Position numbers and translations under genes: made by a program
In this document: positions 18,074-27,399 of the stretch, in pieces
Layout of the letters: every line of letters begins with the position of its first letter
Numbering within the stretch: position 1 is the stretch's first letter
Source: Bacillota bacterium
GTDB taxonomy: Bacteria > Bacillota > UBA994 > UBA5500
Length of the DNA: 63,724 nucleotides
Assembly (NCBI GenBank): GCA_023436245.1
Contig: JAEZJZ010000069.1
Location: 1 to 63,724, forward strand
Reading direction: 5' to 3'
The notes under the pieces: model-generated
What the model was told of the DNA's origin: nothing
The model's input: the letters and a program-made list of their open reading frames with translations, nothing else
Database searches by the model: none

Positions 18074-18105
18074 CCAATTTCGACAAAAAAGCATCCGATT
18101 TCGCC
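18074..18105 (+). promoter_or_regulatory. Paired direct repeats, candidate LytTR operator
   Basis: CCAATTTCGAC (18074-18084) and CCGATTTCGCC (18095-18105) match at 9 of 11 positions and are exactly 21 bp (two helical turns) apart, the geometry known for AgrA/LytTR-type sites. They end just before the -35 region of the promoter for the secreted-protein operon. The adjacent LytTR regulator is the obvious candidate to bind here. Confidence 0.6.
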
Positions 18106-18109
18106 ATCC

Positions 18110-18140
18110 TTGCTGTAGCAGGGTTGGCCTTGATTAAAAT
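18110..18140 (+). promoter_or_regulatory. Weak promoter of the secreted-protein operon
   Basis: TTGCTG (18110-18115) and TAAAAT (18135-18140) with a 19-bp spacer. The poor -35 and long spacer fit an activator-dependent promoter. The direct repeats centre near -68 and -47 relative to an assumed start at about 18147. Confidence 0.5.
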
Positions 18141-18170
18141 GTAGGAAAGCATGAGAAGCGAGTTGGGAAC

Positions 18171-18560
18171 ATGCACTACCACCTTAGCACGGGTAGCGAT
18201 CATGCGTTACGCATGATCGACCGACATAGCGGCAACGAGGTGAACTACTGCACAAAACGTAAGTTGCAGGCACTTCACCCCGCTGGCGACTTTACCATCA
18301 TCGGTGAGATAGGCAACTTTGCCAGATGCTATGCCAAACAGGATGTGATCGAAACCACGACAGAGCGGAGCATTCCGATCTTCCCGCTCGGCACTTGTCG
18401 ACGACCGCTGGAGTGGATTGTCGGGTATGCGCCTCTCGGCCATGGCCTGTATGTGGCAGTGGTCAAGGGGATTATCCCTGGACCGCTGTTCAGGGCCTGC
18501 CAAGACTCTGCCAAGGATGGAGAGAGGGGTGATGACCATGAAACGAGGGATGATGCGTAA
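18171..18560 (+). CDS. Hypothetical small protein ahead of the secreted protease
   Basis: Open frame of 129 aa with no recognised domain. The body (from KRKLQALHPAG to VAVVKGIIPGP) is mixed hydrophobic/polar with four Cys, and no signal peptide is evident. Codon third positions look biased to G/C like the neighbours, which favours real coding. Against it: there is no convincing Shine-Dalgarno before ATG 18171 or the internal ATG 18213, and its end overlaps the protease start by 29 bp. A perfect 10-bp inverted repeat lies in its first codons (18197-18219). The alternative is a long structured leader. Confidence 0.45.
   Translation: MHYHLSTGSDHALRMIDRHSGNEVNYCTKRKLQALHPAGDFTIIGEIGNFARCYAKQDVIETTTERSIPIFPLGTCRRPLEWIVGYAPLGHGLYVAVVKGIIPGPLFRACQDSAKDGERGDDHETRDDA
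18197..18219. promoter_or_regulatory. Perfect 10-bp inverted repeat in the operon leader
   Basis: CGATCATGCG (18197-18206) and CGCATGATCG (18210-18219) with loop TTA, about 50-70 nt after the inferred transcription start. It has no T-run. It could be an operator dyad or an mRNA hairpin. Confidence 0.5.
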
Positions 18561-19503
18561 GTTGGTGCTGGGCGCTTGCCTGTTGCCCGTGCTGCTGACC
18601 ACGCCCTCTCCTGGCGTGCTGGGAGCAAACGAAGGAATCTGGCGAGGCTTCAAGATTGTGACCGTCGTTAAGCAAGGAACCAGCAGTGACGGGGAGACGA
18701 TGATCGACCGAGCACAGTGGACTGAGCCGACCAACGCTCTGCCGGCCACGGCGGCGACTGCAGCGGGCGACGGGGTGATCCGGGTGGGTGTGATCGACTC
18801 GGGCATCTCCGCCGCTGCCGGGCTTCCGGTCACAGCCGGCCGTAACTATCTGACGGACGAGAGTCATCTGGTCGACCACACCGGTCACGGAACGGCAGTC
18901 GCGTCAATCGTGGCCGCAGCCGCACCGCAGGCAGAGTTGGTCTCGCTGAAGATTGCGGCGAAAGGGGCGCTCACCACGCCAGAGGTGGCGGCGACAGCGA
19001 TTCGGGGCGCGGTGGACGAGTTTGCCTGCGACATCCTGCTCATGGCCTTCGGACAGTCCGACAGCGGCGTGCTGCGGCAGGCCGTGGATTATGCGGCCGG
19101 TAAAGGGGTCATTTTGATCGCCGCCGTCGGCAACGAGGGACAGACATATCGGAGGAGCAGGGTCTACTATCCGGCTGGCTACGGGCAAGTGATCGGCATC
19201 GGCGCCACAGATGTGAGTGGCGAGGTGGCACCGTTCTCGCAGCGCGCGGGGGTGTCGTTCGTCAGTTGTGGTGAACGATTGCCGGCCCTGACTGTAGACG
19301 GAGATTTGCAGGAGGTGACCGGAACTTCATTCGCCGCGGCGGCGGTGGCGGGGCTAGCGGCGCGACTGCAACTGGAGGACAGGGAACTGTGCCTCTCCTA
19401 TCTACACAGTGTGGTTGCAGATCGGGGTGCGGTTGGATACGACCTTGAATATGGGTTTGGCCTGATTGAGATCAAGGGGGAAGCAGCATGCGAAGAAGAG
19501 TGA
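18532..19503 (+). CDS. Secreted S8 (subtilisin-like) serine protease
   Basis: Protein of 323 aa. Signal peptide about 1-35 (basic start, hydrophobic core, cleavage near VLGA). Catalytic Asp in VIDSGI (about 88), His in GHGTAVAS (about 118), oxyanion Asn in VGNEG (about 200), nucleophile Ser in GTSFAAA (about 265); all four are present, so it should be active. No propeptide of normal size is evident: only about 50 residues separate the signal from the catalytic domain. The next gene starts inside this one (16-bp overlap). By inference it may process the giant secreted proteins encoded downstream. ATG 18538 is an alternative start. Confidence 0.85.
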   Translation: MTMKRGMMRKLVLGACLLPVLLTTPSPGVLGANEGIWRGFKIVTVVKQGTSSDGETMIDRAQWTEPTNALPATAATAAGDGVIRVGVIDSGISAAAGLPVTAGRNYLTDESHLVDHTGHGTAVASIVAAAAPQAELVSLKIAAKGALTTPEVAATAIRGAVDEFACDILLMAFGQSDSGVLRQAVDYAAGKGVILIAAVGNEGQTYRRSRVYYPAGYGQVIGIGATDVSGEVAPFSQRAGVSFVSCGERLPALTVDGDLQEVTGTSFAAAAVAGLAARLQLEDRELCLSYLHSVVADRGAVGYDLEYGFGLIEIKGEAACEEE

Positions 19504-22500
19504 TTAAGCTGGCACAGATGGCGCTGGTGCTGGTCATGGCCGTGGCGCTAGTCCTCGGTGGTGCGCGCACCACGTTGGCGTACAGCTACGCAACCAACCT
19601 GTTGACTACGACCACACTGAATGACTGGGGCAAGAACCTCAGCTATCAACAGACGATCTACCTCAGTGCCGCCGACGTCATCCGGACAAACAAAGGGGAT
19701 CTGTCCTATGTTGCCAACGCCCATTTGGGGGCGAACGGCAGCCGGACGGTGACCACCAGTTTGGTTGTACAATGCCGGAGTTCAGCCGGAACTGTGCTGC
19801 AAGAGTACTCAGCCGGTGACAAGCGCTATTGGGTAGCGCACGCGAACTATGACTACAACAGTGGGAGCCGCACCCTGCCGGCCGGGACGACAGAGATCCG
19901 CTACTCCGCCTCCGTCAGCATCGGTACTTCCGGAACGTTGGAGCTGGAGTCAATGTCCTTGCAGCTCTTCGATAATGAGAAGCCGGCTTATAGCACAGCT
20001 TCGCTGGCTGCGATCAATGGCCATGCCATCCCCCCGTCCGGCTCGGTTGCCGGAACTTACCCTGCCGGCACAAAGCTTCGCTATGCCGTCAAGTTTAATG
20101 AGCCGGTAGTAGTCACGAACAGCGGTACCTTCAACGTGTCCCTGGGCGGCACACTTTCCGCCGCCAGCTACGCGGAGCAGAGCGCCGATCGGATGACGCT
20201 CTCTTACGACTACACCATCCCTACCTCTGGCGCAGTCAGCGACTATGCTTATGTCAGAATGAGCTCCATCCAGGGCCTGGTAGTGCGTGACGATGCCGGC
20301 AACTCCCTCACCACTGACCGAACCCTGAGCGACGCCTACGGCATCTACATGGACAACAAGCGGCCAGCGGTCAGCAGCTTCACTACTACCGCCAGCGCCA
20401 ACTCCTGCTACACCGCCGGCGACCGGATTACTTTCAACGTTTACTTCCACGAGGCGATTACCGTCAGTGGCAGTCCATCCATTTCCCTCCAAAACGGCAA
20501 GGTGGCCGTCTATACCCCTGGCAGTGGCAGCCAGACTGACTTGGCAACCTTCGTCTATACGGTTGGCAGTGCGGATAACAACACTGACGCGCTGGCCATC
20601 AGTGGCGTGGACTTCTCCGGTATCGTGGACAAGGTCAACCAAGCTGCCAGTTATGCTGCCAGTGACTACAACAACTTTCTAACCAACTACCGACTGAAGA
20701 TCGACACCTTGGCGCCTACGGTGAGCTTGAGCGATCCGGGAAGCGGCTGGTTGGGCCAGGATCATGCTGTGCTGCTCACGCCCACCGATGCCTCCGGTTC
20801 GCTCGTCGGCAGTGGTGTGGACGAGCTCTACGCCATCTGGACGGCTGATTCCGGCAGCACCACCCCCACGTTTCCGAGCAACCCCAACGTCGGCAGCGCG
20901 CACACAGTCTCCGCGCCGGCCGGGAGTGGCACGCACTATCTCTGGGTGAAGGCAGTCGATCTGGCCGGAAACGCGCGCGCGATTAAAGCGCCCTACGCCT
21001 ACAAGTTCGACCTGACCGCGCCTACCGTGGCGATCGCGCCGCAACTGATCGCAGGCTATCCGGGACTGGCCAGCGTCTCGGTTACGGTGGATGATGCTCA
21101 CTCCGGCGTAGCCAGCCAAACCTACAGTTGGCTTGATGCCGAGACAGTGACGGTCAGCAGTGGCGATTTGGGCGACGAGATCAACTATCCCAGCGTCAGT
21201 GGCGAATACACCTTGGTGGTGACGGCAACTGACAGCCTGGGCAATCAGGTGACCAAGCAAGCGCCAGGGCTGCGCATCGACCGAACACCGCCGACGGTTG
21301 CCTTTACGCCTGCTGGCGGCGATCAGTTCAAGCGGGCGCACTCCGTCGGCGTTGAGCTGACGGATGCCGACTCAGGAGTAACCGGCTACGCCTATCAGTG
21401 GACGACATCGCCGGAGAGGCCAGCGGCGGGCTGGAATCCCACCGCTCTCGCGGCGTTCACTACCCCACAAGCGTCCGGGGCTTACTATCTGCACCTCAGA
21501 TGCTACGACGGGGCGGGAAACACCGGCTATGCAGTCAGCGGTGCCTTCAATTTGGACAACACAGCACCGACGATCACTGTCTTGCCCAACGGCAACGCCG
21601 GCGCCATCGGGAGCCACGAATACGAGATCGGTGTCACCGTTCAGGACGCGGTTACGCTCACCGCCGACCTGACTGTGGAGTACGCATTCAGTACGGCTGA
21701 ATCGGCAGATAGCCTGGAGTGGCAATCGCTAACCAGCAGCACTGTGACCCTCTCTGACTTCAGCGCGACCACTTATCTCTATCTGCGGGCGACGGATGAG
21801 CTCGGCAACACGGCCCTGTTCAAGTCTGCCCCCTTCGTGGCAGACACCACCGCTCCCACCGGGGGTTTGGCCAACTGCAGCGGCGACTATCTGCGGGCCG
21901 CGCCTGTCCTGTTGGAGTTCTCGGCCAGCGATGACTACACAATCGCAGCTGATCTGAAAATGCAGATCTCTGTCGACGGTGTTCAGGGTGAATGGGTGGA
22001 TTTTGCCACCGAGAAGTCCGTCAGCTTTCAGCCGACGGAAGGAGCACACACCATCTCGGTGCAGTATCGTGATGCCAGCGGTAACACCTCCCCGCCCTAC
22101 AGCGTCAACTTCACCGTTGACTTGACTCCACCGACCATTGACATCAGCTATTCGCCAGCATCCGCCACCAATGGAGCGGTTACGGCCACAGCCAGCACCA
22201 CGCTGCCGGACGAGTTGACTAGCCCGAGCAGCCATGTCTTCACGGAGAACGGCAGCTACACATTCACTGCCCGTGACTCGGCCGGCAACACTGCTGAACG
22301 GGTGGCCCAGGTCACTTGGATAGACACGACAGCACCGACGGCAAGTTTCTCATCTGCGGATTTTGATAATAAGAGCCATCAAACCGTCGAGGTGACCATC
22401 ACCGCTCAGGATAACGCCAACGGCATTGCCTCCCTGGAGTACCGCTTTCTAGTCGAAGGTGAGGATGAGGGAGAGTGGATGGCCTGCAACAGCGGTGCGA

Positions 22501-25500
22501 CAGTGAGTCTGTCCGGCGTTGACGGCAAGTACTATTTGCAGGCCAGGGCAGTCGATGGTGTTGGCAACCAAGGCACGCAGCAGAGTGACGGTCTCTATCT
22601 CGACAACACCGCCCCGGTTGGCAGCATTCAGTATCAGCCAGCCACCCGCACGGCCCTGGACGTGTCAGCTGTGCTCAGTCTGAATGAGGCTGCTACCATC
22701 ACCAATAACGATGGCGCCTCCACCTACGTATTCCGCGAGAATGGCACCTTCTGCTTCCAGTTCGTGGACGAGGCTGGAAATGTCGGCAGCCAGACGGCTA
22801 GTGTTGATTGGATTGACTGCGCCATCCCCGCAGCCGATGTCAGCCTGCGGAGCGCCAGCGGAGAGAGTGTGGACCCGGATAGTTGGGTCAATCACGACCT
22901 GTTGGTGACAATTCTGCCCTCGGCGCACGCAACGGTGGTCAACGCCAGCTGGAACGGTCGGCTGCTTGCAGAATCAGCAGAGGTCGTGCTCTACGACGAA
23001 GCCACTGATACATACTTGATTACCGCTTATGGAGTGTTCGGCTTCACCGTGCGTGACGTTGACACAGCCCTGGAGCGGCGAGTGGAGCTCACTGCCAAGA
23101 TCGACAAGACAGCTCCAGTCTTGCAGACCGAACGGCGCATACCTGAGGGCTGGACGAACAAGGACGTGACCGTCACGATCACGGCGGAAGACGCCTTTTC
23201 GACGGTCACCTATTTGAACGGAAACACGCACACCTTCAGCCTAAACGGCAGCCACACCTTCTACTTCACTGATGCGCTTGGCAATACAGCTGAACACACC
23301 GTCACCGTAACCACCATCGACAAGATCGTTCCGGCGGCCAGCATCTCCTACACGGTCAACGGGGAGGTCTATGACGGTACGGGCACTAATCAGGACGTGG
23401 TGGCGACCATTTCGCTGGAGAGTGTCTCTCCAGCCACTGTGACCAATAACGGCGGCAGTTTCACTCATGTCTTCACGGACAACGGCGAGTTCGTGTTTGA
23501 ATTCGCAGATGAAGCTGGGAACCGGGGGTCGTGCACTGCCAAAGCGGAGCGAATAGACAAGGCCCCGCCGACCGTAACGTTCCAATCAGATGCGTTTGAC
23601 GGCAAGAAGCATCAGTCAATCAGCATCACGGTCAATGCAGTTGATCACGCCAATGGAGTGGCCGCGCTCGAGTATCGCTTCGTGCGGAGTGGCAGCTCTG
23701 GCGGCGACTGGTCGGATTGCGCCAACGGAGCCCAAGTAGGCCTGCTGGGGGTGGACGGCAGTTACCGGCTGGAGGTCAGAGCTAGGGATGGCCTCGGCAA
23801 CCAGGGTACCAGCCAGAGCGAGCTAGTCTATCTAGATAACATCGCTCCCATAGCCAGCGTCCAATACGATCCGAGCACCCGCACCGCGCGCAACGTGACG
23901 GCCACGGTTAGCTTCAACGAGCCAGCCACCGTGCAAAACAACGGCGGCAGCACCGCCCACGTGTTCACGGATAACGGCAGTTTCACCTTCGAGTACGTCG
24001 ATGAGGCGGGAAACCGAGGAACGCAGTTGGCGACGGTGACCTGGATTGACCGCGACGTACCCGAAGCCACGCTCGGCCTCACTGACACCCTGGGGCAGAG
24101 TGTCTCTCAGAATAGTTGGGTGAACTTTGACTTATTGGCCAGGATTGCGCCGCCTGCAGGCTGCGAGCTGAGCAACTTGTCCTGGAATGGCAGCCCCGTT
24201 GACCAGGCGGCAGGCATTTCGCTGATCGATGAGGCAACCGGCACCTATCTGGTCACTGAGTACGGCCTGTTCACCTTCACCGTCCGCGACACTGTCACGG
24301 GGGTGGAGAGCGACGGCTCATTCACTCTGCGCATCGACAAGACGGCCCCGCTGCTGCGCAGCGAACGCCGTAACCCGGACGGCTGGACGAATGGCGACGT
24401 GATCGTGACCATCGTCGCGGAGGATGCGCTGTCCCCGGTCACCTACTTGAACGGCGACTCGCATATCTTCAGCCAGAACGGCAGCCACACCTTCAGCTTC
24501 ACGGACGCCGCCGGTAACCAAGGGGAGTATACTGCCACCGTGACCAGCATCGACCGAGAGCTTCCGGTGGCCAGCGTCGTTTACACCGTAGGCGGTACTC
24601 CCTATGCCGGTGGGCCGACCAATCAGAATGTGGTGGCGACCATCTCTTTTGACAGCCTCTCTCCGGTCACTGTTCTGAACAACGGCGGCAGCCGGAGTCA
24701 TCCCTTTACCGCGAACGGCGAGTTCACCTTTCAGTTCGCCAGTGCGGCGGGCAGCGGCAGTTGCACAGCCCGCGTGACCGAAATTGACAAGACTCCGCCG
24801 ACCGTGGACTTCTCCTCCCTGCAGCTTGACGGCAAGAGTCATCAGGCTGTCTCTGTGACAGTCACTGCGCTCGACCAGGAGAATGGAGTGGCCTCCCTGC
24901 AGTATCGCTTCGCCCTGTTTGATGGCCTGGAGGGCGATTGGCTAGCCATGAGCAACGATCAGACAGTGAGCCTGGATGGAGTCGACGGCAGATACCGTCT
25001 GCAGGTCAGAGCCACGGATGACGCTGGCAATCAGGCGGTCAGCCAGAGCGAGTATCTCTATCTGGATAACACCGCGCCGCTCGGCAGCGTCGACTACCAG
25101 CCAGGCACCAGAACCGCCCAGAACGTGCAAGCGTCACTCCACTTGAATGAGTCAGCGACTGTCACCAACAACGGCGGCAGCAGTGCTTACGTCTTCACGG
25201 AAAATGGCAGCTTCACCTTCGAGTTCGTGGATGAAGCCGGGAATAGGGGGAACAAGCTGGCCGAGGTCAGTTGGATCGACCGCAGCATCCCCAGCGCGGT
25301 GGTCTCACTCCGGGATGGGCAAAGCCGACCGATTGCCGCGGAAGCTTGGGTGAACCATGACCTCTGGGTGACCTTCACCCCTCGGGCCAACGCCGTGCTC
25401 GCCGATTTGACCTGGAACGGTTTGCCGGTGGCCAGCGCCGACGGCGTCTCCCTGCACGATGCGGCTAGCAATACCTATCTGGTCAGCGGCTATGGTGTGT

Positions 25501-27383
25501 TCGGCTACACCGTGCGTGACAGCGATACCGGTGTGGAGGGCAGGGGCACTCTCCCCGTGCGCATCGACAAGGCGGCGCCGGTAGTGAAGAGCGAACGGCG
25601 CACCCCTGAAGGTTGGACCAACGGCAATGTGACCGTGACCATCCAAGCGGAGGACGCTCTGACGACCGTCACCTATTTGAACGGCAGTTCGCATCTGTTC
25701 ACAGAGAACGGCAGTTTTACCTTCTGCTTCGTGGACGATGTTGGCAATCAGGGCGAGCACACCGTCGCAGTCACAAACATCGACAAAGCGGCCCCAGTGC
25801 CGAGCATCACCTACACCGTAGGGGGCACGGTCCACGACGGTAGGTTCACCAATCAGGATGTGACTGCGCAGGTTACCTTCGACAGCATCTCTCCGGTGAC
25901 CGTGACCAATAACGGCGGTGGCAGATCGTATACCTTTGCCAGCAACGGGAGCTTCACCTTTCAGTATGTCGACGCGGCTGGGAACAGTGGCAGCTGTACC
26001 GCTGAGGTGAGCTGCATCGACAAGACGGCGCCGACTGCGTACGTCACCTATAGCACCGAGCGGTGGACCAATCAGGATGTGCTGGCTACCTTGCAGGTCA
26101 GCGACAGTCAGAGCGGGGCCGAAAATCACCAGGAGACCTATAATTTCCAAGAGAATGGAACGCACGCATTCATCGCCTATGACCAGGCGGGCAATGCCAA
26201 GACAGTAATCGCGTCAGTGACGCGTATCGACAAGACGCCGCCAACGCTCAGCTATACCCTCTCGCCGGCTAACCGTACGCCCTATTCCGTGTTCGCCACG
26301 GTAGCAGCCGATGAGAGTGTCACTTGGTTGAACAACGGTGGTCGACCCTCTCTGCAGTTCACTTCCAATGGCAGCTTCACCTTCCGGGCTCAGGACCGGG
26401 CCGGCAACATCGCGGAGCAGACGGTGGTGGTGGAGAACATCAGCAAGGAATCGACCCCGGTGGTGCTCACCTACTCCGGCACGGAGCCTACCAACGGCAA
26501 TGTCTATGTGACCATAGCTCCGCAGGATGCGCAGAACGACACGATCTTCGTGTTGAACAACGGCGGCTCGGCCACCCATGTCTTCACCGAGAATGGGGAG
26601 TTTGTCTACAACTACCGCAATCCCGCTGGAGTCTCTGGGGCGATTACGGCCAGCGTCAGCACCATCGACAAGCTGGCGCCGGAGGTGGAAGTGTCCTACT
26701 CCACTACCGAGCTGACTAATGGCAGCGTCATTGCCACCATGATCGCCAGTGAGCCGGTGGTCTGGCCGTTCGGCGTCAAGGACGGCGCCTTAGTCTTCCG
26801 TGAGAGCAATCGTTTGCTGATTCCGGTGGCAGATAAGGTCGGCAACGTGACCCAGACATTGCTGGAGGTCACCTGGATCGATGTCACGCCCCCGACAATC
26901 TCGCTGACGGAAGAGTATCAGGCAATTCCGCTGGGCACCCGCTTCGATGCCATGTCCGGAGTAACTGTGCAGGATGAGCATGCCTTACTTAACGGCCTGA
27001 CGTATCAGGGTGAGGTGAACACCAGCGCAGCCGGCGATTATACCATCGTCTATACCGCCACGGACGCAGCTGGGAACACCGCTACGCGAAACAAGCAGGT
27101 CACCGTGTACGACCCTCGCCAGTTCAACGTAATCATCAATGGCCGGATGCCGGTGAACTCAGAGGTGGAGATCTCGGGCGGCGAAATGCGGCTGACTACC
27201 ATCAACCAGGAAGGCAAGCTGAAGCTGCTCTGTCTGCCTGGGAAGAAGGGCAGCGGGGACTTCAAGCTGAAGGGCAGCCCGATCACCAATGAGCATACCT
27301 TCACCGCAGGCGGGTACTACACTCTTTACGTTCAGGATGAAGAACGTCACACCCAGCTTGTCTACCTGTTCGTGAAGCTGTAG
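19488..27383 (+). CDS. Giant secreted Ig-like repeat protein
   Basis: Protein of 2631 aa with a signal peptide (about 1-32). It is a string of beta-sandwich modules of the bacterial Ig-like type, many ending in D.AGN… then …IDKTAP. Residues 946-2177 form three long tandem units of 411, 410 and 411 aa, each made of the same five sub-modules. Unit 2 is one residue shorter because AGNRGSC became AGSGSC. More modules follow, then an HYR/Ig-like domain (about 2470-2545) and a short C-terminal domain. There is no LPXTG, SLH or stalk motif, so the anchoring mode is unknown. Likely a surface fibre or adhesin. Coupled to the protease gene by overlap and followed by the second giant gene 16 bp on. Confidence 0.85.
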   Translation: MRRRVIKLAQMALVLVMAVALVLGGARTTLAYSYATNLLTTTTLNDWGKNLSYQQTIYLSAADVIRTNKGDLSYVANAHLGANGSRTVTTSLVVQCRSSAGTVLQEYSAGDKRYWVAHANYDYNSGSRTLPAGTTEIRYSASVSIGTSGTLELESMSLQLFDNEKPAYSTASLAAINGHAIPPSGSVAGTYPAGTKLRYAVKFNEPVVVTNSGTFNVSLGGTLSAASYAEQSADRMTLSYDYTIPTSGAVSDYAYVRMSSIQGLVVRDDAGNSLTTDRTLSDAYGIYMDNKRPAVSSFTTTASANSCYTAGDRITFNVYFHEAITVSGSPSISLQNGKVAVYTPGSGSQTDLATFVYTVGSADNNTDALAISGVDFSGIVDKVNQAASYAASDYNNFLTNYRLKIDTLAPTVSLSDPGSGWLGQDHAVLLTPTDASGSLVGSGVDELYAIWTADSGSTTPTFPSNPNVGSAHTVSAPAGSGTHYLWVKAVDLAGNARAIKAPYAYKFDLTAPTVAIAPQLIAGYPGLASVSVTVDDAHSGVASQTYSWLDAETVTVSSGDLGDEINYPSVSGEYTLVVTATDSLGNQVTKQAPGLRIDRTPPTVAFTPAGGDQFKRAHSVGVELTDADSGVTGYAYQWTTSPERPAAGWNPTALAAFTTPQASGAYYLHLRCYDGAGNTGYAVSGAFNLDNTAPTITVLPNGNAGAIGSHEYEIGVTVQDAVTLTADLTVEYAFSTAESADSLEWQSLTSSTVTLSDFSATTYLYLRATDELGNTALFKSAPFVADTTAPTGGLANCSGDYLRAAPVLLEFSASDDYTIAADLKMQISVDGVQGEWVDFATEKSVSFQPTEGAHTISVQYRDASGNTSPPYSVNFTVDLTPPTIDISYSPASATNGAVTATASTTLPDELTSPSSHVFTENGSYTFTARDSAGNTAERVAQVTWIDTTAPTASFSSADFDNKSHQTVEVTITAQDNANGIASLEYRFLVEGEDEGEWMACNSGATVSLSGVDGKYYLQARAVDGVGNQGTQQSDGLYLDNTAPVGSIQYQPATRTALDVSAVLSLNEAATITNNDGASTYVFRENGTFCFQFVDEAGNVGSQTASVDWIDCAIPAADVSLRSASGESVDPDSWVNHDLLVTILPSAHATVVNASWNGRLLAESAEVVLYDEATDTYLITAYGVFGFTVRDVDTALERRVELTAKIDKTAPVLQTERRIPEGWTNKDVTVTITAEDAFSTVTYLNGNTHTFSLNGSHTFYFTDALGNTAEHTVTVTTIDKIVPAASISYTVNGEVYDGTGTNQDVVATISLESVSPATVTNNGGSFTHVFTDNGEFVFEFADEAGNRGSCTAKAERIDKAPPTVTFQSDAFDGKKHQSISITVNAVDHANGVAALEYRFVRSGSSGGDWSDCANGAQVGLLGVDGSYRLEVRARDGLGNQGTSQSELVYLDNIAPIASVQYDPSTRTARNVTATVSFNEPATVQNNGGSTAHVFTDNGSFTFEYVDEAGNRGTQLATVTWIDRDVPEATLGLTDTLGQSVSQNSWVNFDLLARIAPPAGCELSNLSWNGSPVDQAAGISLIDEATGTYLVTEYGLFTFTVRDTVTGVESDGSFTLRIDKTAPLLRSERRNPDGWTNGDVIVTIVAEDALSPVTYLNGDSHIFSQNGSHTFSFTDAAGNQGEYTATVTSIDRELPVASVVYTVGGTPYAGGPTNQNVVATISFDSLSPVTVLNNGGSRSHPFTANGEFTFQFASAAGSGSCTARVTEIDKTPPTVDFSSLQLDGKSHQAVSVTVTALDQENGVASLQYRFALFDGLEGDWLAMSNDQTVSLDGVDGRYRLQVRATDDAGNQAVSQSEYLYLDNTAPLGSVDYQPGTRTAQNVQASLHLNESATVTNNGGSSAYVFTENGSFTFEFVDEAGNRGNKLAEVSWIDRSIPSAVVSLRDGQSRPIAAEAWVNHDLWVTFTPRANAVLADLTWNGLPVASADGVSLHDAASNTYLVSGYGVFGYTVRDSDTGVEGRGTLPVRIDKAAPVVKSERRTPEGWTNGNVTVTIQAEDALTTVTYLNGSSHLFTENGSFTFCFVDDVGNQGEHTVAVTNIDKAAPVPSITYTVGGTVHDGRFTNQDVTAQVTFDSISPVTVTNNGGGRSYTFASNGSFTFQYVDAAGNSGSCTAEVSCIDKTAPTAYVTYSTERWTNQDVLATLQVSDSQSGAENHQETYNFQENGTHAFIAYDQAGNAKTVIASVTRIDKTPPTLSYTLSPANRTPYSVFATVAADESVTWLNNGGRPSLQFTSNGSFTFRAQDRAGNIAEQTVVVENISKESTPVVLTYSGTEPTNGNVYVTIAPQDAQNDTIFVLNNGGSATHVFTENGEFVYNYRNPAGVSGAITASVSTIDKLAPEVEVSYSTTELTNGSVIATMIASEPVVWPFGVKDGALVFRESNRLLIPVADKVGNVTQTLLEVTWIDVTPPTISLTEEYQAIPLGTRFDAMSGVTVQDEHALLNGLTYQGEVNTSAAGDYTIVYTATDAAGNTATRNKQVTVYDPRQFNVIINGRMPVNSEVEISGGEMRLTTINQEGKLKLLCLPGKKGSGDFKLKGSPITNEHTFTAGGYYTLYVQDEERHTQLVYLFVKL
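22323..26018 (+). repeat. Three tandem 1.23-kb coding repeats
   Basis: Equivalent Asp codons at 22323, 23556, 24786 and 26019 give periods of 1233, 1230 and 1233 bp. Each unit encodes the order FD.K.HQ…, TRTA…NNGGS…, WVN.DL…WNG…, ERR.PEGWTN… and YTV.G…TNQDV modules. The copies have diverged at the protein level but keep their length almost exactly. Confidence 0.85.
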
Positions 27384-27399
27384 AGGGGGCAATAGAAGA

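Noticed and set aside
24318..26165. Long reverse-strand open frames opposite the giant Ig-repeat gene
   Set aside because: They recur with the repeats and are antisense shadows of biased codons in the coding strand.
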